The notes beneath the pieces are model-generated. The model was not told where the DNA came from. It saw only the letters and a program-made list of their open reading frames with translations, and ran no database searches. Shown here piece after piece: positions 9,653 through 17,554 of a DNA stretch of 36,124 nucleotides; the stretch's first letter is position 1, and every line of letters begins with the position of its first letter. The DNA comes from Mariaggregatimicrobium sp964498785 (GTDB lineage: Bacteria > Zhuqueibacterota > Zhuqueibacteria > Thermofontimicrobiales > Thiofontviventaceae): contig CAZCJL010000065.1 in the NCBI GenBank assembly GCA_964498785.1, forward strand, positions 1 through 36,124. Direction: 5' to 3'. The translations under genes were made by a program, and so were the position numbers.

Positions 9653-9689
9653 GGCGGAACCGTCCCCCTTCAAAGGGGGAATTTATAGC
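9653..9689. repeat. 37-bp hairpin-containing repeat, copy 1
   Basis: Starts GGCGGAACCG and ends AATTTATAGC, with the near-palindrome TCCCCCTTCAAAGGGGGA in the middle (8-base arms). One mismatch separates it from copy 2. It lies in the 275-base gap between two genes and encodes nothing. It looks like a REP-type dispersed element or a transcription-attenuating hairpin. Confidence 0.6.
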
Positions 9690-9725
9690 TTACATTTGCA
9701 GTTGCTATAGCCGGCGCTGCTGATG

Positions 9726-9762
9726 GGCGGAACCGTCCCCCTTCAAAGAGGGAATTTATAGC
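9726..9762. repeat. 37-bp hairpin-containing repeat, copy 2
   Basis: Same element as at 9653 in the same orientation, 36 bases further on. An A replaces one G in the right arm and weakens the hairpin. Confidence 0.6.
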
Positions 9763-9844
9763 GGCCTTGTTCAGAGATTTAATTCGCAAAAAAGAGATAC
9801 TTATAATTTCATGACGTTATAAAATATCGACAGGAACACCACCC

Positions 9845-12358
9845 ATGAAACGTAAAATAATTTTTTTCACAGTGACGTTCACGCTCGTTATTTTGAGCAA
9901 TCTTTTTCCGGATAACATTATGACCCGGACACGGAACATGGAATTTATCGGCGCTCGCCCGTTGGCAATGGGCGAGACCTTTTTAGCCGTGGCAGATGAT
10001 ATTAACGCGATTTACTGGAATCCATCCGGATTGCCGGCAATGGATCATCTGGGCGTGAACAGTATGCATACCAATCTTTTTAACAGCGGAGTTGGCGTCA
10101 ATTATCTCGCATTATGCATTCCGACTCTTCCGAAAACAAGTATTGGCGTCGATTGGATGAATATCGGATTTAACGATGACGAGCTGGAATTCAGCAAAAA
10201 TAAATTCAATTTTTCCGGCGGCTATAAACTGCTAAACTGGCTATCGTTGGGATTCAATGTGAAATATATCCGCATGACAGCCGCGCTCGATAACATGTCG
10301 CAGGGCACGTACTATGGCTGGGGCGCTGATTTCGGAATTCTCTGCAAAGTGCATCCGAAGCTGAAAGTCGGGATGGTCGTTCATGATTTTACAGACACGC
10401 ATTTAAAAGAAATTGCCGGACCGGTCTATGAACAAAACCTCCGTGTCGGCGCGGCATATCAAATATTCGATAATTTACTCGTCGCTGCTGATGTGGATGA
10501 CCGGTTTCATTTCGGCTCGGAGTGGTGGCCTTTTAAAAGCGTATTAGCCCTGCGCGCAGGGATTCAGCAGGATTTTTATACGGATGAAAATATCACGCTT
10601 TCTTATGGCATGGGATGCGACATTCCGATATGGGGACAACGGGTGCGGTTTGATTACGCGTTTACAGATACCCCGACGCTGCCAAATACGCATCGGGCGT
10701 CGTTATCATTTTTGATTGATTTATTCCCCAGAGTGGTTGAGATTAAAAAGGTTGAATTACAACCGGTGTACGCGTCCCTTTATAAATCATACACCAAAAA
10801 GCCGATTGGCTCGTTATATGTCGATCATTCCGGGGAAAAAGACCTTGATTGCACGCTCAGTGTTTCGATTGATAAATATTCAAAAGAAATTAAAGAAAAT
10901 ATTGTGCTTCCGGCAAAGTCTGTTCAGGAGATTGATATTCACGCCATTTTTGATGAATCAATTTTAGAAGAGCCGAATAATATTCAACTCATGGCAGATG
11001 TGACGATTTCATACATGAGTGGCAATCGTCCTAAAAGCGAGCCGGCGACTGAACGAATTACACTTTTTCGTCGAAATGCCATTAACTGGGGCAGTGGCGC
11101 TGAACAGGCGGTTGCATTCATTACTCCGGAAGATCCGATCGTGGATCAATTTGCACGAGTTGCGTTGTCAAACCAGAATGATGATGAGCAATATCAAATA
11201 AAATGCGAGCAACTGACAAAATCCATCCGGTTATTTAATTCCATTGCGCACTATGGCATCCGCTATCAGGAAGATAGTTACTCGCCGTATTCCGCGCGTT
11301 ATCAGGCATTTGATAATATTTATTATCCGGCGCAACTGCTGCAATCAAAGCATGGCGACTGTGATGACCTGTGCGTTCTGTTTGCCTCAATTCTGGAGAA
11401 TCGAAATATTCCCACCGCGCTGGTGAGTGTTCCCGGACATATTTTCATTCTATTCAATACCGGTTTGCATGAACGGCGCTCATTTCAACTCTGCTGTGCT
11501 GAAAATAATTATGTTATCGAAGATAATCAAATCTGGATTCCCCTGGAAACCACGTGGATTGATAAATCATTTGCAGAAGCCTGGCAAAAAGGGGTTGAAA
11601 TATTTAATCAATTCCCGGAAGATGAAAAACAAATCATCAACGTGCGCGACGCGTGGGACTTTTATGAACCGGTTGCATACACGGCAAAGTTTGTGAAACC
11701 ATTCCGGTTGTATCCGCAAAATCAGATTGCACAGGATAAAGAGGACATTCAGTACAAGAGCGTGCAATATCTCTCCGAAATGGAAAAGCGGGTGGCTCAA
11801 TTCCCCGATAGTGTTGATATGCGCAATCGGTTGGCAATTACGTATGCTTTCCAGGATCAACCGGATCTTGCAAAAAACCATTTTCAGACGATTCATGCAA
11901 AAGATACATCTAATTATTACGCGTTGAATAATCTCGGCAATGTCTTATTTCTGAAAGGCAATCTCGATTCGGCCCGGTACCTGTATCAACAGGCATTGAA
12001 GCACGCCATTGCCGATCAAAAAGACGGCGTGTTCCTGAATTTGGGTCTGTTGTACTCGGCGGCAGATTTTGAGGATATCGCGGTCGGTTGTTTTGAACAG
12101 GTTATGGACGATTCCACGGATTATAAAAAAGTGTGCGATCTGCTGGGGATTACCTACTTATACGATGATCTGGCAAAAGCTGAGGAACTTAAAAAGACGA
12201 AAAAGGTTGATAAGAAGAAAGTATCGAAATTGAGCAATAAAGCAATGAAAAAAAAGGGGAAGAAATCGAAGCCTCCCAAAGAAAAATTGGTAAATTTAGG
12301 AAGCAAAGGTCAAAAACCAGCAGACGAAATTGAAAACATCTTTTACTGGGCATTTTAA
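9845..12358 (+). CDS. PorV/PorQ-like outer membrane barrel fused to a transglutaminase-like domain and TPR repeats
   Basis: An 837-residue exported protein. After a signal peptide comes a PorV/PorQ-type barrel (about 25-295), recognised from EFIGARPLAMGETFLAVADD and AIYWNPSGLP plus repeated amphipathic strands. A beta-sandwich follows, then a transglutaminase-like thiol hydrolase fold with HGDCDDLCVLFASIL (Cys506), VPGHIFILF (His532) and WIPLETTW, where E568 may take the third catalytic place. TPR-like helices (LGNVLFLKGNLDSARYLYQQAL) occupy about 655-775, and a lysine-rich tail ends the protein. PorV acts in T9SS as the cargo shuttle, and related barrels are common in the FCB group. A fused protease/transglutaminase-like and TPR part is unusual, so this is probably not PorV itself. 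AGGAAC precedes the ATG. The stop lies 4 bases before the CHASE2 gene, implying translational coupling. Confidence 0.8.
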   Translation: MKRKIIFFTVTFTLVILSNLFPDNIMTRTRNMEFIGARPLAMGETFLAVADDINAIYWNPSGLPAMDHLGVNSMHTNLFNSGVGVNYLALCIPTLPKTSIGVDWMNIGFNDDELEFSKNKFNFSGGYKLLNWLSLGFNVKYIRMTAALDNMSQGTYYGWGADFGILCKVHPKLKVGMVVHDFTDTHLKEIAGPVYEQNLRVGAAYQIFDNLLVAADVDDRFHFGSEWWPFKSVLALRAGIQQDFYTDENITLSYGMGCDIPIWGQRVRFDYAFTDTPTLPNTHRASLSFLIDLFPRVVEIKKVELQPVYASLYKSYTKKPIGSLYVDHSGEKDLDCTLSVSIDKYSKEIKENIVLPAKSVQEIDIHAIFDESILEEPNNIQLMADVTISYMSGNRPKSEPATERITLFRRNAINWGSGAEQAVAFITPEDPIVDQFARVALSNQNDDEQYQIKCEQLTKSIRLFNSIAHYGIRYQEDSYSPYSARYQAFDNIYYPAQLLQSKHGDCDDLCVLFASILENRNIPTALVSVPGHIFILFNTGLHERRSFQLCCAENNYVIEDNQIWIPLETTWIDKSFAEAWQKGVEIFNQFPEDEKQIINVRDAWDFYEPVAYTAKFVKPFRLYPQNQIAQDKEDIQYKSVQYLSEMEKRVAQFPDSVDMRNRLAITYAFQDQPDLAKNHFQTIHAKDTSNYYALNNLGNVLFLKGNLDSARYLYQQALKHAIADQKDGVFLNLGLLYSAADFEDIAVGCFEQVMDDSTDYKKVCDLLGITYLYDDLAKAEELKKTKKVDKKKVSKLSNKAMKKKGKKSKPPKEKLVNLGSKGQKPADEIENIFYWAF

Positions 12359-12362
12359 GCGA

Positions 12363-15305
12363 ATGGAACATAAGCTGAGTGTTAAACGAATTGCATTACT
12401 TTTCTTGATCGGATTAAAAATAACGTTTATCGTTTGTATTTTATTTTACAGAATTGATTTTTTTGCGGGATTGAATGATCTGCTTTTTGATCAATTCATC
12501 TCTTTTCGAGGAGAACAAAGTCCGGCTGAAAATGTTGTACTGGTTGTTGTGGATGACGAAAGCCTTTACAAATTCGGAAATACGATTCCGCGAAATCAAA
12601 ATACGAACGGCATTCCGCGAAATCTTTATGCGAAACTCATCCGGATGCTCTCTGCTGTTGGTGCAAAAACAATTGTGTTTGATGTGCTTTTTCAGGATGC
12701 AACCAAACCAGAAATAGATACTCAACTCGCCTCCGCCACTGCCGCCGCCGGGAACGTGGTGCACAGTTTCAAGTTTTCAACCGAATCAGAATCCGAATAT
12801 CTGCATCACGAAAATTTTGAAAAATATGCCATTCCTGTTGAAAGTGATGAGTCATTGAATTTGATTGAAGGTCTTTTTGCTACATTTCCACATCAAAATT
12901 TTAATACGGCTTTTCATCAGGGAGGTTATTTCAATGCTGAACTAGATCCTGATGGATTAATCCGGCGCATACCTGTGTTCATGAAATATGATGGTTTAAT
13001 ATATCCTGCACTGGGTTTAAGCGCCATCCTGAATTTCTATAACGTGACCACTCCTGTTTGTAAAATTGAGCGAAATTTCTGGGGTAACAAAGTTGTTATC
13101 GAGTCAGATGCGGGAATCCTTCACATCCCTGTCAATGAAAAGGGGCAGGTATTGCTAAATTTATACGGATTGTTATCGCAGTTTGAAACGCACACATTAC
13201 ATCGGGTGATCGAGCTTTCAGACGTCATTGAAAACAGCGAGGCATCATCACTGTTGCACGATTGGTTTGCCGGGAAAACTGTTCTCATCGGGCTGGCGGT
13301 TACGATCAATGATGAACATCCCACGCCGTTTACGTCTAAATTTTACGGGATTGGTTTTCATGCGACACTAATTAGCAACATTATGCAAAATGATTCCGTG
13401 AAGGAAGTACCCTGGTACATCGACATTATTATTTCCGTTATTTTAATTGTATTAATTTTAAGCGCTTTTTATTATTATTTTCATGCTTCAAAATCAACCT
13501 GGATGTTTTATGTCTTAAGTTCCAGTATATTTTTGATATTTAATTTATTTGCTTATGAATTATTTTTGAATTATTTGAATACATGGTTAAGAATAGTACC
13601 GATCAACGCTGTTTTCATTATTTATTTTATCACCCTAATTCTTTATGATAAAAATGTCCGCGTAAAGGAACTGAATCATAAAATATCACTCATCCGGGAT
13701 AGCATCTATAAAAAACTGGTTGACCTTGATAAAGTCGATTTAAGAATTAATTCTCAAACAGAACAATTTAAGATCATTCACTATTTTGCCAATGAACTCC
13801 AGGCAATTTTACAAAATTCTTCACTGAATCAACACCCTTCTTTGGAGAAAAATCTGCCTGCTTTTTTTGAAAATCAGGAAATTATCAAAGAAAATCTCAT
13901 CAAAGAAATTGACAAGCTGAAGGCGGAGAAGGCGAAAATTAATCAGGAGCGTGAGAAATTAGAATTAGAAAGAAATATCTATGAAAAGCTGGTAAAAGGT
14001 GAAGACAGGGAAAAGCCGCAGGCAGTGAGTGAAGAATCTCACATTAATATAGTTCGTATCGCACAGGAGATAATGTCTGCTTATGACTATTTTCAAACGC
14101 ATAAAAAGAAATTTGATTATTCAACATTCAATATTATCGCGTTATCCAGTGTTTTGACAACAAGTGGGGAAAGCCAGAAAACGCAGATGGGTGATATTTT
14201 TGATAAAATAAAGTTAATGCGCGGGTTTGACAGTACGGTGCTCGTTACCGGTGAACATGGCACCGGCAAAGAGCTGATTGCCCGGGCTATCCATAATCAC
14301 AGCAAACGTTCTCATAAACGATTTGTCACCGTAAATTGCGCGGCCATTCCTGAAAACCTGCTTGAAAGTGAATTATTCGGCCATGAAAAAGGCGCGTTTA
14401 CGAATGCAGTGTCATCACGCGAAGGCGCGTTTGAATATGCAAATGGCGGGACCATCTTCTTAGATGAAATCGGTGAATTAAAATTAGCATTGCAGGCGAA
14501 ATTGCTCCGGGTTCTACAGGAAAAGGACATTCAGAAAATCGGATCAAACAAATCGATTCATGTTGATGTGCGAGTGATTGCGGCAACGAACAGAAATTTG
14601 GAACAGGCCATCGCGGCAAATGAATTTCGCGAGGACCTCTATTTTCGCCTGAATGTGGTAAACCTCCATCTCCCACCGCTGCGCAACCGAAAAAATGATA
14701 TTCCATTCCTGATCCATTATTTTTTGAATCAATTTAATGCTACCTACAACAGTCATAAATCCTTTTCCGGAGAAGCAATGCTGGCAGCGATGTGCAATGA
14801 ATGGCCCGGAAATATCCGAATGCTGCAACATTTTGTCGAAAAAATGTGTGTCACGACGTCAGAAGATGTGATTCGTCTGCAGAACGTGCCTGATGACGTT
14901 CAGGATGCGTACCGCAATATATTTGAATCACCCGAGGTTCCGTGGTTGAACGAAGTGGAAAAAATCGTGCATAATGAAAAAAATCGCGTTCTTGATATTC
15001 ACAAAACCGCGCTCAAAGAACATCAGGGAGATGAATTTGAAGCTGCAAAAGTGCGCCTCGATTCAGATGCCAACTGCTATGATTATTTTAACGAATTCGT
15101 CAATGAGTTTGCTTCTGTTTTTCCTGCCAATGAACGCGAAATTTTAGTACGAAAAATTATTGTCGACATGCAGGATCAATTATTTAAATGGTGCCGAGAT
15201 GAAAAAATTGCAAAATTAGGTGAATTATATGATCTCATTGAAAAAATTCTGGGTCGCTCCCGGCGGCAAATTGATAATTGGCGAAAAGAATTGGGGGATT
15301 TTTAG
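12363..15305 (+). CDS. CHASE2-domain membrane sensor fused to a sigma-54 activator AAA+ domain
   Basis: A 980-residue regulator. TM1 is near residues 9-31, followed by an extracytoplasmic CHASE2 domain (VVLVVVDDESLYKFG, KTIVFDVLFQD, GLIRRIPVF, GKTVLIGLA) to about 340. Three more membrane helices (about 350-430), a coiled coil (EIDKLKAEKAKINQERE) and a bacterial enhancer-binding AAA+ domain (about 605-840) come next. The AAA+ domain has Walker A GEHGTGKE at 630-637, a GAFTGA-loop variant GAFTNA at 677-682 and Walker B with D701-E702 in GTIFLDEIGE. The end (GRSRRQIDNWRKEL) could be a helix-turn-helix. The ATG at 12363 is chosen over an upstream TTG at 12330 because the latter lies inside the previous gene. 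The role inferred is sensing an envelope signal and activating sigma-54 promoters. A sigma-54-like site lies just downstream at 15529. Confidence 0.88.
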   Translation: MEHKLSVKRIALLFLIGLKITFIVCILFYRIDFFAGLNDLLFDQFISFRGEQSPAENVVLVVVDDESLYKFGNTIPRNQNTNGIPRNLYAKLIRMLSAVGAKTIVFDVLFQDATKPEIDTQLASATAAAGNVVHSFKFSTESESEYLHHENFEKYAIPVESDESLNLIEGLFATFPHQNFNTAFHQGGYFNAELDPDGLIRRIPVFMKYDGLIYPALGLSAILNFYNVTTPVCKIERNFWGNKVVIESDAGILHIPVNEKGQVLLNLYGLLSQFETHTLHRVIELSDVIENSEASSLLHDWFAGKTVLIGLAVTINDEHPTPFTSKFYGIGFHATLISNIMQNDSVKEVPWYIDIIISVILIVLILSAFYYYFHASKSTWMFYVLSSSIFLIFNLFAYELFLNYLNTWLRIVPINAVFIIYFITLILYDKNVRVKELNHKISLIRDSIYKKLVDLDKVDLRINSQTEQFKIIHYFANELQAILQNSSLNQHPSLEKNLPAFFENQEIIKENLIKEIDKLKAEKAKINQEREKLELERNIYEKLVKGEDREKPQAVSEESHINIVRIAQEIMSAYDYFQTHKKKFDYSTFNIIALSSVLTTSGESQKTQMGDIFDKIKLMRGFDSTVLVTGEHGTGKELIARAIHNHSKRSHKRFVTVNCAAIPENLLESELFGHEKGAFTNAVSSREGAFEYANGGTIFLDEIGELKLALQAKLLRVLQEKDIQKIGSNKSIHVDVRVIAATNRNLEQAIAANEFREDLYFRLNVVNLHLPPLRNRKNDIPFLIHYFLNQFNATYNSHKSFSGEAMLAAMCNEWPGNIRMLQHFVEKMCVTTSEDVIRLQNVPDDVQDAYRNIFESPEVPWLNEVEKIVHNEKNRVLDIHKTALKEHQGDEFEAAKVRLDSDANCYDYFNEFVNEFASVFPANEREILVRKIIVDMQDQLFKWCRDEKIAKLGELYDLIEKILGRSRRQIDNWRKELGDF

Positions 15306-15431
15306 AAATCATCGTAACACGGCATTTCCAAATTTCATTTTCTCAGAATAGTTGATTTTGAGATTAATGCCCTAAATTACAGTAACTTAAACCATCAATT
15401 AACTCGCCCCTTTTTCCTGGTAATATGGAAA

Positions 15432-15460
15432 TTCACGGTTGGTTGCCCCATTTATATTAT
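15432..15460 (+). promoter_or_regulatory. Possible sigma-70-like promoter upstream of the 263-aa gene
   Basis: TTCACG (15432-15437), 17 bases, then TATTAT (15455-15460). The -10 matches five of six consensus bases. It is an alternative or additional promoter to the sigma-54-like site 70 bases further on. Confidence 0.3.
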
Positions 15461-15528
15461 AACTCCCGAACATACCTCTGTTGCCGCATCCATTTATTTA
15501 TAAAACAGTTAAACCCATCTAAACATTT

Positions 15529-15545
15529 TTGGCACTCATTTTGAC
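15529..15545 (+). promoter_or_regulatory. Sigma-54-like (-24/-12) promoter candidate
   Basis: TTGGCACTCATTTTGAC contains TGGCAC, five bases, then TTGA. The sigma-54 consensus is TGGCAC-N5-TTGC with the same spacing, so the only mismatch in those ten positions is the final C to A. It lies about 95 bases before the ATG at 15640 and directly downstream of a gene for a sigma-54 activator. The mismatch hits the conserved -12 GC pair, so it may be weak or non-functional. Confidence 0.45.
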
Positions 15546-15562
15546 GAATGCCTCTTCGTCAA
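15541..15562. promoter_or_regulatory. Inverted repeat overlapping the sigma-54-like -12 element
   Basis: TTGACGAA (15541-15548) and TTCGTCAA (15555-15562) are perfect 8-base inverted arms separated by TGCCTC. It could be an operator for a dimeric regulator or a hairpin at the start of the transcript. The left arm covers the proposed -12 element. The rest of 15306-15639 shows no other structure. Confidence 0.5.
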
Positions 15563-15639
15563 TGGTTGGAGTTATCAGGATAAACACCGAAGAATGAACA
15601 GCAACTCCATGAATTAACTTAACAAAATGAGGAGGCACC

Positions 15640-16431
15640 ATGTCCAGTACAATTTATACCGCGGATGAAATGACTGTCAAACGTAATGAAAGAACAGTTT
15701 CACCGCGCGTTGAAAAGGAAAAATCCAGTCTTTTGGTAGACAAAAGCGGCGACCTGATTGTAAATCCAATGGATCCGCAATTGAATCTTCCGAAAGAGAT
15801 CGATGAAAAAGCCCAGAAGTTCATCAAATCCTTTCATGGCTATTTGAAAGATCGTACTGAGGCTTACGTTGAACGGATGGCCAATTATAACGGTCAGCTT
15901 CATGCAGAAACCAGTGAACATAATATCGGAAGTTACTCTTACTGGAATGCCTTAACCATCGGGCCAATCCAGTTTACCGGTACTCCGCCGTATGTTCCGA
16001 ACAAGATCATCGCTGCCGGAGAATTGACCCTGATGCTTGGCGTCGTCTGGATTAATCCTGCACTTGGACCATCTTCGACGATGGCCGGAACAACTGTGTT
16101 GGGCGACCGTGATTATCGGGTTCGATTTGAGTCGATTAATTTGACGGATGTTGTCAACGGACCGGAAGCCACCTTTACCGGGACTTTTCCGAGCCCTGCC
16201 AACTCAATCAACCTGTTTCCGTGGTTCTTCGTTCCTTCAGATCCCGGACCAAATCCGAAACTGTACGAAACGATCCTGACCGCGGATATCTCGACAAACG
16301 CTCAACCTTTTGCCGCTTTCAGCACCTGGCATTATGACCTGGATCAGGAGCCGGGCTTCTTAGGACGTCCGACACGCGGAGCGGAATGGCAGTATGACAT
16401 TCCCGCACGATTCATGGTCTATCGAAGATAG
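15640..16431 (+). CDS. Unknown 263-residue soluble protein at the head of the protease cassette
   Basis: No family is recognised. The first about 90 residues are charged and partly helical (PKEIDEKAQKFIKSF, YLKDRTEAYVERM). Residues about 95-263 look like one beta-rich domain, with many Pro, Gly and aromatic residues (IGPIQFTGTPPYVPN, FVPSDPGPNPKLYET, AAFSTWHYDLDQEPG). There is no signal peptide or membrane segment, so it is predicted cytosolic. The ATG has a strong GAGGAGG ribosome site, and the gene ends in a rho-independent terminator, so it is probably made in larger amounts than the genes after it. A sigma-54-like promoter precedes it. A role as substrate, carrier or structural partner of the downstream proteases is only inference from position. 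Confidence 0.8.
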   Translation: MSSTIYTADEMTVKRNERTVSPRVEKEKSSLLVDKSGDLIVNPMDPQLNLPKEIDEKAQKFIKSFHGYLKDRTEAYVERMANYNGQLHAETSEHNIGSYSYWNALTIGPIQFTGTPPYVPNKIIAAGELTLMLGVVWINPALGPSSTMAGTTVLGDRDYRVRFESINLTDVVNGPEATFTGTFPSPANSINLFPWFFVPSDPGPNPKLYETILTADISTNAQPFAAFSTWHYDLDQEPGFLGRPTRGAEWQYDIPARFMVYRR

Positions 16432-16452
16432 GTGAGTTTTGATTCCCGTGGA

Positions 16453-16498
16453 AAAGCACTGGCTCACCAACTAACCTGGGTCAGTGCTTTCTTTTTTT
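16453..16498 (+). terminator. Rho-independent terminator
   Basis: AAAGCACTG (16453-16461) pairs perfectly with CAGTGCTTT (16482-16490), and T7 (16492-16498) follows one base later. It lies 22 bases after the stop of the 263-aa gene, separating it from, or attenuating into, the serine protease gene. Confidence 0.85.
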
Positions 16499-16524
16499 AA
16501 AAATGAAAAATAAGGAATAATATC

Positions 16525-17493
16525 ATGTCAATCCTGAGACAAAGAGATTTTGACATCGCCTTACAGGCGCGTGACCGGGCTATCGGAATGCATTTATACG
16601 ATCCGAATGTAACACTTGTGGATATTGGCTGGCGAATAAAAGAGGAAAGCGGCAAGGAAATTACCAAAGAATTGACAGTCAGAGCTCATCTGCGTGTGAA
16701 GGCACGGGGGAAAGATTTCGAGATTTTCGCCCAAAAATATCCGGACCGCATCATTGAGGAACGGAATATTGGTTTTCCTGTGGATATTATTGAATCACGA
16801 TATCCGCTGCAAAATTATTTCTATCCGTTTTATGATCCACCGGAAAGAGCCAGGTTCTACAATCCGTTGCAGGGTGGAATCAGCATATCCAATGAAAAGT
16901 TCGATGGCTACGGTACGCTGGGTGGAATTGTGCGGGATCGGGAAACCGGCGCGTTGATGGTTTTGAGCAACTGGCACGTACTTGCCGGTTTTGATTATTT
17001 AAATCCTGGTTCGAGAATTCTGCAACCCGGATATGGCGACGGCGGACGTTCACGAGATACAATCGCTTATTTTAAGCGACATGCCATGGAGCAGGGTATT
17101 GATGCCGCAGTAGCAGAACTTATTGACGCCCGATCCATATCGAATGATCAGTACGAGATCGGTCAGGTTGGCGGTGTGACAGAACCGAAACTTGATATGG
17201 ATGTGATGAAATCAGGGCGGACATCCGGAATAACTTATGGAAAGATTACCGGCATTGCCGGGACAACGAAAATTAATTACGGGGGATTTCCGCGCGTGAT
17301 CAATCATGTGGTGCATATTGCGCAGAGTCGGCGTGAGCAGGTTAGCTCTGCCGGGGATTCCGGTTCCTGGTGGCTGGACGAACGCACCAACAAGGTTGTC
17401 TGCCTTCATTTTGCCGGGAGCAATCAACCGGAATACGGAATTGGCATTGCCATGCCAGACGTTCTGGACGCGCTTAATGTGGACATCATTTAA
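16525..17493 (+). CDS. Trypsin-like (S1-fold) serine protease, no signal peptide
   Basis: A 322-residue protease with a chymotrypsin fold. An N-terminal alpha/beta domain (about 1-95: VTLVDIGWRI, KELTVRAHL, RNIGFPVDIIES) resembles the front domain of bacterial Nal1-like S1 peptidases. The catalytic domain follows, with His151 in LSNWHVLAG, Asp193 in GIDAAVAEL and Ser279 in SSAGDSGSWW. All three residues are intact. No signal peptide or membrane helix is seen, so it is predicted to act in the cytosol, unlike most trypsin relatives. AAGGA lies about 9 bases before the ATG. It follows a terminator and precedes the HhH gene by 61 bases. The protease domain of the gene at 18444 is a paralogue with the same N-terminal domain. 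The substrate is unknown; the neighbouring unknown proteins are candidates. Confidence 0.88.
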   Translation: MSILRQRDFDIALQARDRAIGMHLYDPNVTLVDIGWRIKEESGKEITKELTVRAHLRVKARGKDFEIFAQKYPDRIIEERNIGFPVDIIESRYPLQNYFYPFYDPPERARFYNPLQGGISISNEKFDGYGTLGGIVRDRETGALMVLSNWHVLAGFDYLNPGSRILQPGYGDGGRSRDTIAYFKRHAMEQGIDAAVAELIDARSISNDQYEIGQVGGVTEPKLDMDVMKSGRTSGITYGKITGIAGTTKINYGGFPRVINHVVHIAQSRREQVSSAGDSGSWWLDERTNKVVCLHFAGSNQPEYGIGIAMPDVLDALNVDII

Positions 17494-17554
17494 GGGGGAC
17501 GTGAAATTTTCGTTTTAATTCAATCCTGAACTTTTAAAAAAGAGGAATATCAAC

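Noticed and set aside
9570..9844. Possible insertion-sequence end or transposon remnant
   Set aside because: The copies are direct, not inverted, and no transposase fragment or target duplication is visible.
12330..12362. TTG start for the CHASE2 regulator overlapping the previous gene
   Set aside because: The ATG at 12363 lies 4 bases after the previous stop and precedes a typical membrane start; the overlap is unnecessary.
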